A stretch of 51,373 nucleotides of DNA from an uncultured Polaribacter sp. (GCA_913047375.1 CAJWTV010000008.1:1-51373), one strand, 5' to 3'; positions 1-10,385 are shown, counted from the first letter of the stretch. The notes: generated from the letters alone by a model not told the origin. Made by a program: numbers and translations.

Positions 1-295
1 CTTGAGTTGGAAGATTACCATATATTAGTAAATATGCAACTTCTAAAAAACTAGCGTTATTAGATAAATCTTCAATAGAATAACCTCTATACCTTAAAAT
101 ACCCTTCTCACCATCCAAATATGTGATTTTACTTTCACATGATGAAGTGTTCTTAAAACCTGGATCTATAGTAGTAACCCCGCCTGTAAGGGCCCTTAAA
201 TTTTTTAAATCTATTGCAACTTCATCTTCTGAACCTTTTACAAGTGGTAACTCGTAAGAGTTATCTCCTATTTGTATCTTAGCTATATCTGGCAT
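1..295 (-). CDS. gltA: Citrate synthase, N-terminal part (cut by window edge)
   Basis: The 98 visible codons begin [17 protein letters not shown] and continue through a TTIDPGF segment, a [19 protein letters not shown] segment and a [10 protein letters not shown] segment. This is the typical N-terminal domain of hexameric-type citrate synthase, which condenses acetyl-CoA and oxaloacetate at the entry of the TCA cycle in the cytosol. The catalytic His and Asp lie beyond the left edge and cannot be checked. The gene follows eno on the same strand but is separated from it by a terminator, and a TAnnTTTG-like box (TATCTTCG) sits about 32 bases before the ATG, so it is probably transcribed separately. 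Confidence 0.93.
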   Translation of the reverse strand, partial: MPDIAKIQIGDNSYELPLVKGSEDEVAIDLKNLRALTGGVTTIDPGFKNTSSCESKITYLDGEKGILRYRGYSIEDLSNNASFLEVAYLLIYGNLPTQ

Positions 296-326
296 CTTAC
301 TGTTTTTGAGTGTTTTTAATCTGACG

Positions 327-334
327 CGAAGATA
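327..334 (-). promoter_or_regulatory. Putative gltA promoter, -7 box TATCTTCG
   Basis: On the minus strand TATCTTCG matches the Bacteroidota -7 consensus TAnnTTTG with one mismatch. It would place transcription start about 27 bases before the gltA ATG. No TTG was found at the usual -33 spacing, so support is moderate. Confidence 0.4.
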
Positions 335-399
335 CCAATTTTTATAAGATTTTAAAAGGCTATAGTAATCGATTTTTAAGATTTTAAAAATCATAGAAA

Positions 400-426
400 A
401 GGCTCCAAAAATAAATTTTGGAGCCT
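400..426 (-). terminator. Rho-independent terminator after eno
   Basis: An 11-bp perfect inverted repeat (AGGCTCCAAAA / TTTTGGAGCCT, loop of 5) is followed on the minus strand by TTTTCTATG. It lies 22 bases past the eno stop and before gltA, so it separates the two transcripts. Confidence 0.85.
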
Positions 427-448
427 GAAGTATTATAAATCTAAATAT

Positions 449-1771
<1,323 letters not shown>

Positions 1772-1845
1772 TTACTAAAAACCATTGTTTTTGTTAATTA
1801 TTAAAATAACTTGTTACGAAAACGATTTCAGTAAAAATTATAATA

Positions 1846-1866
1846 AATAGTTATTTATCAACTATT
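1846..1866 (-). terminator. Weak hairpin just after carA, possible terminator
   Basis: A 7-bp inverted repeat (AATAGTT / AACTATT, loop of 7) begins 2 bases past the carA stop. On the minus strand it is followed by TTATTATAATTTTT. The stem has only one G-C pair, so termination would be weak. Confidence 0.35.
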
Positions 1867-1868
1867 AA

Positions 1869-2978
1869 TTATTCTTTTATTTTTTTTAAATTTTCTATAA
1901 ATTGGTCAAAAAGATATTCAGCGTCATTTGGTCCAGGGCCTGCTTCTGGGTGATATTGAACAGAAAATACATTTTTATCTTTCATTCTAATACCGGCTAC
2001 AGTATTGTCATTCAAATGAATATGGGTGATTTCAACATTTTGGTGCGCTTCAGTTTCTTCTCTATTAATTGCAAAACCATGATTTTGAGATGTTATTTCT
2101 CCTTTACCTGTTAGAATATTTTTCACAGGATGGTTAATTCCTCTGTGTCCATTGTGCATTTTATAAGTAGAGATCCCATTTGCAAGCGCTATAACTTGGT
2201 GCCCTAAACAGATACCAAAAAGCGGTAAATCTCTTTTTATAATTTCCTTTGCAACTTCTTGTACTTGGATTAATGGCTCTGGATCACCTGGACCATTAGA
2301 AATAAAATATCCGTCAGGATTAAAAGAAGATAATTCTTCAAAAGATGAATCGTATGGGAATACCTTAACGTAAACTCCTCTTTTAACAAAGTTTCTTAAA
2401 ATATTTTTCTTAATACCTATATCTAATACAGATATTTTTAATTCTGCATTTTCACTACCTACCAAATATGGTTCTTTGGTTGAAACTTTTGAAGCAAGTT
2501 CTAACCCCTTCATATTAGGTGTTTTTAACAACTGTTGTTTAAGTTCTTTAACGTTATCTATATCAGTAGATATGATTGCGTTCATGGCTCCATTATCTCT
2601 AATGTATGAAACTAAAGCTCTTGTATCTACATCAGATATAGCGACTAGATTATGTTTATTAAACCAATCATATAAATTTCCATCTGAATCTACTCGTGAA
2701 TGTGTAAAACTAAAATTTCTACAAATTAAACCTGCTATTTTAATTCCGTCAGATTCTACTTCATTATCATTAACTCCATAATTACCAATATGTGCATTAG
2801 TTGATACCATTAATTGTCCGAAATAAGATGGGTCTGTAAAAATTTCTTGATACCCTGTCATTCCAGTATTAAAACAAATTTCACCTGTTGAAGTACCTTC
2901 AATACCAACAGATTTACCATAAAAAATAGTGCCATCTGCTAATAAAACTAATGCTTTTTTTCTTGATTGATATTTCAT
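1869..2978 (-). CDS. carA: Carbamoyl-phosphate synthase small subunit
   Basis: The 369-residue protein is the glutaminase subunit that feeds ammonia to CarB for carbamoyl phosphate (arginine and pyrimidine synthesis). The N-terminal half has the CarA-specific domain (ADGTIFYGKSVG, FNTGMTGYQEIFTDPSY). The C-terminal half is a class I glutamine amidotransferase: oxyanion-strand FISNGPGDPEP, nucleophile Cys in FGICLGHQ at about residue 257, and the His and Glu in QYHPEAGPGP near residue 343. The triad is intact. carB is not next to it in this window. It lies downstream of rplQ beyond a terminator. A TATTTTTA box (3003-3010) overlapping the terminator tail may be its own promoter. Confidence 0.97.
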   Translation of the reverse strand: MKYQSRKKALVLLADGTIFYGKSVGIEGTSTGEICFNTGMTGYQEIFTDPSYFGQLMVSTNAHIGNYGVNDNEVESDGIKIAGLICRNFSFTHSRVDSDGNLYDWFNKHNLVAISDVDTRALVSYIRDNGAMNAIISTDIDNVKELKQQLLKTPNMKGLELASKVSTKEPYLVGSENAELKISVLDIGIKKNILRNFVKRGVYVKVFPYDSSFEELSSFNPDGYFISNGPGDPEPLIQVQEVAKEIIKRDLPLFGICLGHQVIALANGISTYKMHNGHRGINHPVKNILTGKGEITSQNHGFAINREETEAHQNVEITHIHLNDNTVAGIRMKDKNVFSVQYHPEAGPGPNDAEYLFDQFIENLKKIKE

Positions 2979-3011
2979 TTTTAGTAATTAAGTTTATTAT
3001 TGTAAAAATAT

Positions 3012-3045
3012 AAAAAAAGGGATAAACATTGCTGTTTATCCCTTT
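3012..3045 (-). terminator. Terminator at the end of the ribosomal protein operon
   Basis: A 12-bp perfect stem (AAAGGGATAAAC / GTTTATCCCTTT, loop of 6) is followed on the minus strand by a T run, 29 bases after the rplQ stop. It closes the long ribosomal-protein transcript ahead of carA. Confidence 0.92.
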
Positions 3046-3073
3046 AATATGATTTAAAAAAAATTCATCTTAT

Positions 3074-3547
3074 TTATTCTTCAGATTTATCTTCTGTTGA
3101 AGTTACTTCTACTTGTGGAGTATCTGCTTTTTTACTTCTACCTCTACGCGTAGTTTTTTTAGCTTTTGCCCCTTTAGGGTTATATATCTCGTTGTAATCA
3201 ACTAGCTCTACCATAGCCATAGGAGCATTATCTCCCTGACGGTTTCCTAGCTTTATAATACGTAAATATCCTCCAGGTCTATCTGCTACTTTTACAGATA
3301 TTTCTTTAAACAGCTCTGTAACAGCATACTTGTCACGTAAATAACTAAAAACAATACGTCTGTTGTGAGTTGTATCTGATTTAGATTTAGTGATTAAAGG
3401 CTCTACGAATAAACGTAATGCTTTAGCTTTTGCAACTGTGGTGTTAATACGCTTGTGCTCTATTAAAGAACAAGTCATATTTGCTAACATAGCTTTTCTA
3501 TGCGCTGTTTTTCTACCTAAATGGTTAAATTTCTTACCGTGTCTCAT
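3074..3547 (-). CDS. rplQ: 50S ribosomal protein L17
   Basis: The 157-residue protein starts [20 protein letters not shown], the family signature, and the conserved core runs to about residue 125. The remaining 30 or so residues are a tail that is first Lys/Arg-rich ([16 protein letters not shown]) and then acidic. The E. coli protein lacks this tail, and such tails are common in Bacteroidota L17. Last gene of the alpha segment, 58 bases after rpoA with a hairpin in the gap. Confidence 0.97.
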   Translation of the reverse strand: MRHGKKFNHLGRKTAHRKAMLANMTCSLIEHKRINTTVAKAKALRLFVEPLITKSKSDTTHNRRIVFSYLRDKYAVTELFKEISVKVADRPGGYLRIIKLGNRQGDNAPMAMVELVDYNEIYNPKGAKAKKTTRRGRSKKADTPQVEVTSTEDKSEE

Positions 3548-3570
3548 GACTTTGTTTTATACTCTCATCT

Positions 3571-3593
3571 TGCTCAACTCTTTTTGAGGAGCA
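3571..3593 (-). promoter_or_regulatory. Hairpin in the rpoA-rplQ gap
   Basis: TGCTC pairs with GAGCA and CTC with GAG, with a 2-base AA bulge and a 5-base loop, in one of the few wide gaps of the operon. There is no T run after it, so it is more likely an RNA-stability, processing or translational element than a terminator. Confidence 0.4.
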
Positions 3594-3605
3594 AAATATG
3601 AAAGA

Positions 3606-4598
3606 TTAATCTTTATCTAATTTGTATTTACTTAAGTCCATTCCGAAATTTAAACCTTTAACAATAACTAATTCTTCTAGTTCTGTTAATGATTTCTTAC
3701 CGAAGTTACGGAACTTCATTAAATCACTTTTGTTAAAAGAAACTAAGTCTCCTAATGTATCTACTTCTGCCGCTTTTAAACAATTTAAAGCTCTAACAGA
3801 TAAATCCATATCGATTAATCTAGTCTTTAGTAACTGACGCATGTGTAATGATTCCTCATCATAAGTTTCTGTTTGTGCAATCTCATCTGCCTCTAAAGTG
3901 ATACGCTCATCTGAGAATAACATAAAGTGGTGGATTAATATTTTTGCAGCTTCAGTTAATGCATCTTTGGGATTAATTGAGCCATCAGTATCTATATCAA
4001 AAACTAATTTCTCATAATCTGTTTTTTGCTCAACACGAAAATTCTCAATTTTATATTTAACATTCTTTATAGGAGTGTAAATAGAATCTGTGAAAATTGT
4101 ACCTATTGGAGCACCTGATTTTTTATTCTCTTCTGCTGGTACAAATCCTCTACCTTTTTCGATAGTAATTTCAGCATTAAACTTAACAGACTTATCCATA
4201 TTACAAATAACTAAATCTGGATTTAGTACTTGAAAACCTGAAATAAACTTTTGTAAATCACCTGCAGTTAATTGGTCTTGACCAGACACTGCAACAGATA
4301 CTGTTTCTCTGTCAGTTTCATCAATTTGTTTTTTAAAACGCACTTGTTTTAAATTTAAAATGATTTCTGTAACATCTTCCACAACTCCAGTGATCGTTGA
4401 AAACTCGTGCTCTACACCATCTAATCTTAGAGATGTAATTGCAAAACCTTCTAAAGAAGACAATAGTACTCTTCTTAAGGCATTACCAACAGTTAGACCA
4501 AAACCTGGTTCTAGAGGTCTGAATTCAAATCTACCAGAAAAATCTGTAGATTCAATCATTATTACTTTATCGGGCTTTTGAAAATTTAATATTGCCAT
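3606..4598 (-). CDS. rpoA: DNA-directed RNA polymerase subunit alpha
   Basis: The 330-residue protein has both domains of the alpha subunit. Residues 1 to about 230 are the dimerisation and assembly domain ([35 protein letters not shown]). A linker leads to the C-terminal helix-hairpin-helix domain at about 255-320 ([37 protein letters not shown]), which contacts upstream DNA and activators. It sits 16 bases after rpsD in the conserved rpsM-rpsK-rpsD-rpoA-rplQ order. Confidence 0.99.
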   Translation of the reverse strand: MAILNFQKPDKVIMIESTDFSGRFEFRPLEPGFGLTVGNALRRVLLSSLEGFAITSLRLDGVEHEFSTITGVVEDVTEIILNLKQVRFKKQIDETDRETVSVAVSGQDQLTAGDLQKFISGFQVLNPDLVICNMDKSVKFNAEITIEKGRGFVPAEENKKSGAPIGTIFTDSIYTPIKNVKYKIENFRVEQKTDYEKLVFDIDTDGSINPKDALTEAAKILIHHFMLFSDERITLEADEIAQTETYDEESLHMRQLLKTRLIDMDLSVRALNCLKAAEVDTLGDLVSFNKSDLMKFRNFGKKSLTELEELVIVKGLNFGMDLSKYKLDKD

Positions 4599-4614
4599 AG
4601 GATGTATGTAAGGA

Positions 4615-5220
4615 TTATTTAGAATATAATTCTACGATTAATTGCTCTTTAATATTTTCTGGAATTTGTAATCTTTCCGGTACTTTAACAAAAGTTCCTT
4701 CTTTTTTATCAGTATTCCAAGTTAACCATTCATAAACAGTACTTGATGAAGCTAAAGCATCTTCAATTGCTATTAATGATTTAGATTTTTCTCTTACCGC
4801 AACAACATCTCCTTCTTTTAACCTATAAGATGGTACGTTTACTAGCTCTCCATTTACAGTTATATGTCTGTGAGAAACTAACTGACGAGCTCCGCTTCTA
4901 GATTTAGAAACACCCATTCTATAAACTACGTTATCTAAACGAGATTCACATAATTGTAATAATATTTCACCTGTTATCCCTTGAGATGCAGATGCTTTTT
5001 TAAATAAGTTACTGAATTGGCGCTCTAGTATACCATAAGTATATTTAGCTTTTTGCTTCTCCATTAATTGGATTGCATATTCAGATTTCTTTCCTCTTCT
5101 TTTAGCATTTCCGTGCTGTCCTGGAGGAAAATTTCTTTTTTCGAAGTTTTTATCTTCTCCGAAAATTGCTTCGCCAAATTTACGAGCAATTTTAGTTTTT
5201 GGTCCTGTATATCTTGCCAT
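4615..5220 (-). CDS. rpsD: 30S ribosomal protein S4
   Basis: The 201-residue primary 16S-binding protein starts [17 protein letters not shown] and contains the S4 RNA-binding domain ([30 protein letters not shown]). It lacks the N-terminal CxxC zinc site seen in some S4 proteins. In E. coli S4 represses its own alpha operon by binding mRNA. Here the 82-base gap just upstream of rpsD folds into a multi-part hairpin (5234-5287), so autoregulation at this point is plausible but not shown. Confidence 0.98.
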   Translation of the reverse strand: MARYTGPKTKIARKFGEAIFGEDKNFEKRNFPPGQHGNAKRRGKKSEYAIQLMEKQKAKYTYGILERQFSNLFKKASASQGITGEILLQLCESRLDNVVYRMGVSKSRSGARQLVSHRHITVNGELVNVPSYRLKEGDVVAVREKSKSLIAIEDALASSSTVYEWLTWNTDKKEGTFVKVPERLQIPENIKEQLIVELYSK

Positions 5221-5233
5221 TTCGTTGTTATTA

Positions 5234-5287
5234 AAGTAGGGATTATGAATTAAGGCTTATTCCTTCGATAATCTAAAAATCCTACTT
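5234..5287 (-). promoter_or_regulatory. Candidate structured RNA leader of rpsD
   Basis: Three nested inverted repeats fill the rpsK-rpsD gap: outer 7 bp AAGTAGG (5234-5240) with CCTACTT (5281-5287), then directly stacked 6 bp GATTAT (5241-5246) with ATAATC (5268-5273), then 4 bp AAGG (5252-5255) with CCTT (5262-5265). A 7-base bulge lies on one side. The transcribed strand is minus, and the structure ends 13 bases before the rpsD ATG. Its position suggests control of rpsD-rpoA-rplQ, perhaps by S4. That role is inferred. Confidence 0.55.
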
Positions 5288-5302
5288 AGTTAAAATATTT
5301 AA

Positions 5303-5686
5303 TTATACTCTTCTTCTCTTAGGTGGACGACAACCATTGTGAGGAACTGGTGTAACGTCAATGATTTCAGTTACTTCAATACCTGCGTTGTGTAATGATC
5401 TTATTGCTGATTCTCTTCCATTACCTGGTCCTTTAACATAAACTTTAACTTTTCGTAAACCAGCTTCTTTAGCTGCTACTGAACAATCTTCTGCTGCTAG
5501 TTGGGCTGCATAAGGAGTATTCTTTTTAGAACCTCTAAAACCCATTTTTCCTGCAGATGACCAAGAAATAACATCTCCCTTTTTGTTTGTTAAAGAAATA
5601 ATGATATTGTTAAAAGATGCAGTTACGTGAGCTTCTCCTACAGATTCTACTATTACTTTACGTTTTTTTGAACTTGCTTTTGCCAT
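5303..5686 (-). CDS. rpsK: 30S ribosomal protein S11
   Basis: The 127-residue platform protein has the family blocks [39 protein letters not shown] and, at the C-terminus, [18 protein letters not shown], which contacts 16S rRNA near the mRNA exit. It follows rpsM after an unusually wide 81-base gap that contains a 21-base palindrome. Confidence 0.98.
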   Translation of the reverse strand: MAKASSKKRKVIVESVGEAHVTASFNNIIISLTNKKGDVISWSSAGKMGFRGSKKNTPYAAQLAAEDCSVAAKEAGLRKVKVYVKGPGNGRESAIRSLHNAGIEVTEIIDVTPVPHNGCRPPKRRRV

Positions 5687-5720
5687 AATTATTTAAGTTT
5701 TAGTAATTTAGTTTTCTACT

Positions 5721-5741
5721 ATGTTAGTTTAAAACTAACAT
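5721..5741 (-). promoter_or_regulatory. 21-base palindrome in the rpsM-rpsK gap
   Basis: ATGTTAGTTT and AAACTAACAT are perfect inverted arms around a single central base. As RNA it folds into a hairpin 35 bases before the rpsK ATG. As DNA it could be a protein-binding site. No T run follows, so it is not a classical terminator. Confidence 0.4.
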
Positions 5742-5767
5742 CTAGATCTTTATTACTTTGTCTAACT

Positions 5768-6133
5768 TTATTTTTTCTTGTTAGCTACAGTTTTTCTCTT
5801 ACCTTTTCTTGTTCTGGAGTTATTCTTAGTTCTTTGTCCTCTTAACGGAAGACCTAGTCTATGACGAATTCCTCTTTGACATCCAATATCCATCAAACGT
5901 TTGATGTGTAATTGGACTTCCGAGCGTAATTCACCCTCGATAGTGAAAGATCCAACTTGTTCTCTAATTGCTGCGATTTGATCATCAGTCCAATCTTGGA
6001 CTTTGATACTTTCGTCAACTTTTGCTTTTGCTAGAACTTCTTGAGCTCTGCTACTTCCTATACCAAAGATGTAAGTTAAAGCTATAACACCTCTTTTATT
6101 CTTTGGAATATCTATACCTGCTATTCTTGCCAT
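5768..6133 (-). CDS. rpsM: 30S ribosomal protein S13
   Basis: The 121-residue head protein starts [20 protein letters not shown] and ends in the basic tail ([17 protein letters not shown]) that reaches the P-site tRNA. The helix-two-turn-helix region is visible ([17 protein letters not shown]). Its ATG shares one base with the rpmJ stop (TAATG), which indicates translational coupling. Confidence 0.98.
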   Translation of the reverse strand: MARIAGIDIPKNKRGVIALTYIFGIGSSRAQEVLAKAKVDESIKVQDWTDDQIAAIREQVGSFTIEGELRSEVQLHIKRLMDIGCQRGIRHRLGLPLRGQRTKNNSRTRKGKRKTVANKKK

Positions 6134-6249
6134 TACCCTTGTCTTTGTTTAAATCTAGGATTTTGTTTATTAATTACATATAATCTACCTTTTCTGCGAA
6201 CAATCTTGCAGTCGGCACTTCTCTTTTTTACTGATGCTCTAACTTTCAT
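6133..6249 (-). CDS. rpmJ: 50S ribosomal protein L36 (zinc-ligand-poor form)
   Basis: This 38-codon gene between infA and rpsM translates as [19 protein letters not shown] followed by a basic tail ending NPRFKQRQG. Length, start and the KQRQG end match L36. The zinc-binding form has Cys at 11, 14 and 27 and His at 33. Here positions 11, 27 and 33 are Ser, Asn and Phe and only Cys14 remains, so it probably does not bind zinc. The stop overlaps the rpsM start by one base. Confidence 0.95.
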   Translation of the reverse strand: MKVRASVKKRSADCKIVRRKGRLYVINKQNPRFKQRQG

Positions 6250-6263
6250 TAGTCTAAATTTTA

Positions 6264-6479
6264 TTAATATCTATAAGTAATTCTTGCCTTAGTCAAATCA
6301 TAAGGACTCATTTCTAACTTTACTTTATCACCTGGTAACAATTTGATGTAATGCATACGCATTTTACCAGAAATATGTGCTGTGACAACATGACCATTTT
6401 CTAATTCTACACGGAACATCGCATTTGATAATGCTTCTGTAATCGTTCCGTCTTGTTGGATTGCTGATTGCTTAGCCAT
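6264..6479 (-). CDS. infA: Translation initiation factor IF-1
   Basis: The 71-residue single OB-fold protein ([60 protein letters not shown]) binds the 30S A site during initiation. It lies one base after the secY stop. The order secY-infA-rpmJ, with no adk or map in between, is a Bacteroidota-like arrangement. Confidence 0.98.
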   Translation of the reverse strand: MAKQSAIQQDGTITEALSNAMFRVELENGHVVTAHISGKMRMHYIKLLPGDKVKLEMSPYDLTKARITYRY

Positions 6480-6480
6480 C

Positions 6481-7809
6481 TTACTCGTTTAATGATTTTC
6501 TATTAGTATTCCCTGCTTTCATTAATCCATCGTAATGACGATTTAATAAATACGAGTTAATTTGCTGCAATGTATCGATAGCTACACCAACCATAATGAT
6601 TAACGAAGTACCTCCATAAAACATTGCCCAACTTTGTTGAACTCCAAATTGGTAAGCAACAGCCGGTAAGACAGATAATGCCGCTAAGAATAACGATCCT
6701 GGGAAAGTAATTCTAGATAATACACTATCTAATCTATCTGCTGTATCCTTTCCTGGTCTAATACCTGGAATAAAACCGCCACTTCTTTTTAAACCTTGAG
6801 CCATTTCGTCTGTACGAACAGTAATTGCTGTATAGAAAAAACTGAAGATAATGATCAGTAATGCAAATAATAAATTATACTGCCATCCGAAAGGATCTTG
6901 AAATCCTGCAAATGCGGGATACTTTTGAGCTAACGCTCCTGGTGCAAACATTAAAGCTTGAGCAAATATAATTGGCATAACTCCTGCAGCATTTAATTTC
7001 AAAGGGATGTAATCTCTCGAACCAGCTGTGTTTTGAGCGTTACCTGCTACTGTTCTTCTTGCATATTGTACTGCAATTTTACGAACAGCAGTAACCAAAA
7101 GAACTGTTAGTAAAATTACTATAAACCAAACGATAATTTCAATTAAAATCATCATAAATCCACCTGCTCCTGCATTTGTTGTTTTCGCAACGAATTCTTG
7201 TAAGAAAGCTGCTGGAAAATTCGCTATAATACCTACTGTAATTAATAACGAGATTCCATTACCTACTCCTTTGTCTGTAATACGCTCACCCAACCACATT
7301 GCAAAAATTGTACCTGCAGTTAGTATAATAATAGATGAAACCCAAAATATTGGTCCACTTACTAAAAACGCTTCTGGTCCTAATCCAAATTGTGTTTTAA
7401 TAGCAGTTATATAAGTTGGTGCCTGAACTAAGGTAATAGCAATAGTTAACCATCTTGTAATTTGAGTAATTTTTTTACGTCCACTTTCACCGTCTTTTTG
7501 TAATTTCTGTAAATAAGGAATTGCTATCCCCATTAATTGTACTACAATAGAAGCGGAAATATAAGGCATTATTCCAAGCGCCATAACTGATGCTCTTGCA
7601 AATGCTCCACCAGTGAAGGCATTTAATAGTCCTAAAAGTCCTCCATCAGAAGCACTATCTTTTAAGGCCGTTAATTGTAATGGATCTATTCCTGGTAATG
7701 GAACAGCCGCCATAAATCTATAAACAGCAATTAAACCGATAGTTAGAAGAATTTTATTTTTTAATTCTTCAATACTAAAAATGTCTTTTATCGTTTTTGT
7801 GAAACTCAT
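6481..7809 (-). CDS. secY: Protein translocase subunit SecY
   Basis: The 442-residue inner-membrane protein has the ten-helix SecY pattern. It includes the plug and first loop ([11 protein letters not shown]), the helix-2 signature [28 protein letters not shown] [19 protein letters not shown], and the cytosolic loop [14 protein letters not shown] [17 protein letters not shown]. It forms the SecYEG channel for export of the many outer-membrane and lipoproteins encoded nearby. It follows rplO by 12 bases. Confidence 0.98.
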   Translation of the reverse strand: MSFTKTIKDIFSIEELKNKILLTIGLIAVYRFMAAVPLPGIDPLQLTALKDSASDGGLLGLLNAFTGGAFARASVMALGIMPYISASIVVQLMGIAIPYLQKLQKDGESGRKKITQITRWLTIAITLVQAPTYITAIKTQFGLGPEAFLVSGPIFWVSSIIILTAGTIFAMWLGERITDKGVGNGISLLITVGIIANFPAAFLQEFVAKTTNAGAGGFMMILIEIIVWFIVILLTVLLVTAVRKIAVQYARRTVAGNAQNTAGSRDYIPLKLNAAGVMPIIFAQALMFAPGALAQKYPAFAGFQDPFGWQYNLLFALLIIIFSFFYTAITVRTDEMAQGLKRSGGFIPGIRPGKDTADRLDSVLSRITFPGSLFLAALSVLPAVAYQFGVQQSWAMFYGGTSLIIMVGVAIDTLQQINSYLLNRHYDGLMKAGNTNRKSLNE

Positions 7810-7821
7810 ATTATACTTTTT

Positions 7822-8271
7822 CTATATAGTTACCGCTTCACCACCGGCAGCTTCAATAGCCGCTTTTGCAGATGCAGTAAACTTGTGTACCGTTATATTT
7901 AATTTAGCTTTTAACTCACCATTCCCTAATATTTTTACTAGGTCATTTTTACCTGCTAATCTGTTAGCAATTAAAATATCTAAATTAACTGTATCAGTAA
8001 TTTTCCCACTATCAACAAGAGCTTGTAATTTTTCAATGTTGATACCTTGGTGTTCTATACGGTTAATGTTTGTAAAACCAAACTTAGGAACACGTCTTTG
8101 AAGTGGCATTTGACCTCCTTCAAAACCAATTTTTCTAGAATAACCTGAACGTGATTTTTGACCGTTATGACCTCTTGTCGCAGTCCCACCTTTTCCAGAT
8201 CCTTCACCTCTTGCTATTCTCTTTCCTTTTTTAATGGAACCTTCTGCGGGTGTTAAATTGTGTAAATTCAT
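7822..8271 (-). CDS. rplO: 50S ribosomal protein L15
   Basis: The 149-residue protein has the glycine- and arginine-rich N-terminal extension (RIARGEGSGKGGTATRGHNG, then QKSRSGYSRKIGFEGGQMPL) that winds into 23S rRNA, and a C-terminal globular domain. It lies 13 bases after rpmD in normal spc order. Confidence 0.98.
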   Translation of the reverse strand: MNLHNLTPAEGSIKKGKRIARGEGSGKGGTATRGHNGQKSRSGYSRKIGFEGGQMPLQRRVPKFGFTNINRIEHQGINIEKLQALVDSGKITDTVNLDILIANRLAGKNDLVKILGNGELKAKLNITVHKFTASAKAAIEAAGGEAVTI

Positions 8272-8284
8272 TTGTCTATATATC

Positions 8285-8467
8285 TTATTTAATTTCTTCG
8301 AAAGAAACTAAGTGTTTAATTGTATTTACCATACCAATAATTGAGGGAGTTGCCTCGTGCTCTACAGTTTGGTTCATTTTACGTAAGCCTAATGCTTCTA
8401 AAGTTCTCTTTTGACTTTGAAGACGTCCGATTTGACTTTTTACTTGTGTAACTTTAATTCTTGCCAT
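8285..8467 (-). CDS. rpmD: 50S ribosomal protein L30
   Basis: The 60-residue protein (MARIKVTQVKSQIGRLQSQK, TLEALGLRKMNQTVEHEATP) matches the short bacterial L30 fold. Gene order rpsE-rpmD-rplO supports the assignment. Confidence 0.97.
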   Translation of the reverse strand: MARIKVTQVKSQIGRLQSQKRTLEALGLRKMNQTVEHEATPSIIGMVNTIKHLVSFEEIK

Positions 8468-8478
8468 CGTTATTAGAT

Positions 8479-9000
8479 TTATCCGTTAAATACTGTTTCT
8501 AAAGATACTCCTCTTTGTTTAGCAATTTGTGCAGCACTACGTAATTGTAATAATGCATTAAAAGTTGCTTTTACTGCATTGTGAGGATTTGAAGAACCTT
8601 GAGATTTTGATAATACATCATGAACTCCTACAGATTCTAATACCGCACGTACTGCACCACCAGCAATAACTCCTGTACCAGGAGATGCAGGCTTGATGAA
8701 AACTTTTGCTCCACCAAACTTACCTTTTTGCTCGTGAGGTAAGGTACCTTCTAATAGAGGTATTCTTACTAAATTTTTCTTTGCGTCTTCAATAGCTTTA
8801 GCAATTGCAGAAGCAACATCTTTAGATTTACCTAAACCGTGACCAACAACACCATTACCATCACCAACTACTACAATAGCAGAGAAACCAAATGCTCTAC
8901 CACCTTTAGTTACTTTTGTAACACGTTGAACACCTACTAACTTATCTACAAGCTCTAACCCGCTTGGTTTAATTCTTTCTACGTTTTTATAACCTTGCAT
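8479..9000 (-). CDS. rpsE: 30S ribosomal protein S5
   Basis: The 173-residue protein has the N-terminal double-stranded RNA-binding domain ([37 protein letters not shown]) and the C-terminal domain ([19 protein letters not shown]). It lies at the mRNA entry site. The start [17 protein letters not shown] is typical of Bacteroidota S5. It is 6 bases after rplR. Confidence 0.98.
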   Translation of the reverse strand: MQGYKNVERIKPSGLELVDKLVGVQRVTKVTKGGRAFGFSAIVVVGDGNGVVGHGLGKSKDVASAIAKAIEDAKKNLVRIPLLEGTLPHEQKGKFGGAKVFIKPASPGTGVIAGGAVRAVLESVGVHDVLSKSQGSSNPHNAVKATFNALLQLRSAAQIAKQRGVSLETVFNG

Positions 9001-9006
9001 AATTTC

Positions 9007-9357
9007 TTAAAATTTTAAACCAGCTTCTCTTGCAGCCTCTGCTAATACTTTTACTCTACCGTGATATAAATATCCGTTTCTGTCAAAAGCTACAGTATCT
9101 AAGCCTGCTTTAGTTGCTTGTTCTGCAATCCCTTTACCTACTGCAGAAGCTGCATCAGTTTTAGAGGTTGCTTTAATTTCTTTATCTCTTGATGAAACGT
9201 TAGCTATTGTAACTCCGTTAACATCGTCTACTAATTGAGCATAAATTTCTTTATTACTTCTAAACACTGATAATCTTGGTTTAGTAGCTGTACCAGAAAT
9301 TATTTTCCTGATTCTATGCTTAATTCTAGTTCTTCTTTCAAGCTTTGATAATGCCAT
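9007..9357 (-). CDS. rplR: 50S ribosomal protein L18
   Basis: The 116-residue 5S-rRNA-binding protein starts [20 protein letters not shown] and ends with the conserved [20 protein letters not shown] motif plus REAGLKF. It is 12 bases after rplF. Confidence 0.98.
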   Translation of the reverse strand: MALSKLERRTRIKHRIRKIISGTATKPRLSVFRSNKEIYAQLVDDVNGVTIANVSSRDKEIKATSKTDAASAVGKGIAEQATKAGLDTVAFDRNGYLYHGRVKVLAEAAREAGLKF

Positions 9358-9369
9358 AATATTATATAA

Positions 9370-9915
9370 TTATGCAGATTTACCTGCTTTTCTTCTTAAT
9401 ATTTCTCCTACAAATTTAACTCCCTTACCCTTATAAGGCTCCGGTGCTCTGAAAGAACGAATCTTTGCAGCTACCTGACCTACTAATTGCTTATCAAAAG
9501 AAGATAATTTAATGATTGGATCTTTTCCCTTTTCTGATATTGTTTCCAACTTAACCTCTGGAGCTATTTGTAAAACAATGTTGTGAGAATATCCTAATGC
9601 TAAATCTAATTTTTGACCTTGATTCGAAGCTCTGTAACCTACACCAACTAATTGTAATTCTTTGGTCCATCCTTTACTTACTCCTTCAATCATATTATTG
9701 ATCAAAGCTCTCATTAAGCCATGTTGCGCTTTATGATCTTTAGATTCTGAGGCTCTATCTAGTACGATAAGAGCATCTTCTATCTTAATTGTAATTCCAT
9801 CAGAAATTGACTGAGTTAACTCACCTAATTTTCCTTTTACTGTTACAATATTGTCGTTTATGTTTACATCTACACCTTGTGGAATGCTAACGGGATTTTT
9901 TCCTATTCTACTCAT
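9370..9915 (-). CDS. rplF: 50S ribosomal protein L6
   Basis: The 181-residue protein starts MSRIGKNPVSIPQGVDVNI and has the two tandem L6 domains. The C-terminal signature PEPYKGKGVKFVGEILRRK contacts the sarcin-ricin region. It is 10 bases after rpsH. Confidence 0.98.
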   Translation of the reverse strand: MSRIGKNPVSIPQGVDVNINDNIVTVKGKLGELTQSISDGITIKIEDALIVLDRASESKDHKAQHGLMRALINNMIEGVSKGWTKELQLVGVGYRASNQGQKLDLALGYSHNIVLQIAPEVKLETISEKGKDPIIKLSSFDKQLVGQVAAKIRSFRAPEPYKGKGVKFVGEILRRKAGKSA

Positions 9916-9925
9916 TTCTTAAGGT

Positions 9926-10324
9926 TTAATAAACGTAACATAAAACTTCTCCACCAACATTTTCTTGACGTGCCATTTTATTTGTCATTACACCCTTAGA
10001 TGTTGAAACAATAGCGATACCAAGACCGTTCAATACTCTTGGCATCTCTGTTGAGCCAACGTATTTACGTAAACCAGGTGTACTGATTCTATGGATTTTT
10101 CTGATTACTGACTCTTTCGTTTCTTTGTTGTATTTCAAAGCTATCTTGATTGTCCCCTGAACTTTATCGTCATTGAACTGATAGCTTAAAATATACCCTT
10201 GATTAAACAAAATTTTAGTCATTTCCTTCTTCAAATTTGAAGCTGGAATTTCTACTACTCTGTGTCCTGCTGCGATTGCATTTCTAACTCTGGTTAGAAA
10301 ATCCGCGATTGGATCTGTATACAT
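9926..10324 (-). CDS. rpsH: 30S ribosomal protein S8
   Basis: The 132-residue protein starts [17 protein letters not shown], the family start. An upstream in-frame ATG at 10354 would add ten residues ([10 protein letters not shown]) with no family counterpart, so the start at 10324 is chosen. The C-terminal motif [20 protein letters not shown] is present. In E. coli S8 is the translational repressor of the spc operon. Here a 163-base gap with its own -7 box and two hairpins precedes the gene. Confidence 0.97.
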   Translation of the reverse strand: MYTDPIADFLTRVRNAIAAGHRVVEIPASNLKKEMTKILFNQGYILSYQFNDDKVQGTIKIALKYNKETKESVIRKIHRISTPGLRKYVGSTEMPRVLNGLGIAIVSTSKGVMTNKMARQENVGGEVLCYVY

Positions 10325-10341
10325 ATTAATTAAGATTGCGA

Positions 10342-10385
10342 CTACGGTTTTCAATCATCTCTATTGATGCTACGGATTTCTCCGT
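10342..10385 (-). promoter_or_regulatory. Candidate structured RNA leader of rpsH
   Basis: Two hairpins lie in the rpsN-rpsH gap. On the transcribed strand ACGGA-GAAA-TCCGT (10372-10385) is a 5-bp stem capped by a GNRA-type GAAA tetraloop. TCAAT / ATTGA (10351-10367) is a 5-bp stem with a 7-base loop. The hexamer CTACGG occurs twice on the plus strand (10342-10347, 10370-10375), which allows alternative pairings. Function is not known. A leader responding to S8 is one possibility. Confidence 0.5.

Noticed and set aside
10325-10354. Longer start for S8
   Set aside because: The extra [10 protein letters not shown] is not found in S8 proteins and lies in the structured leader.
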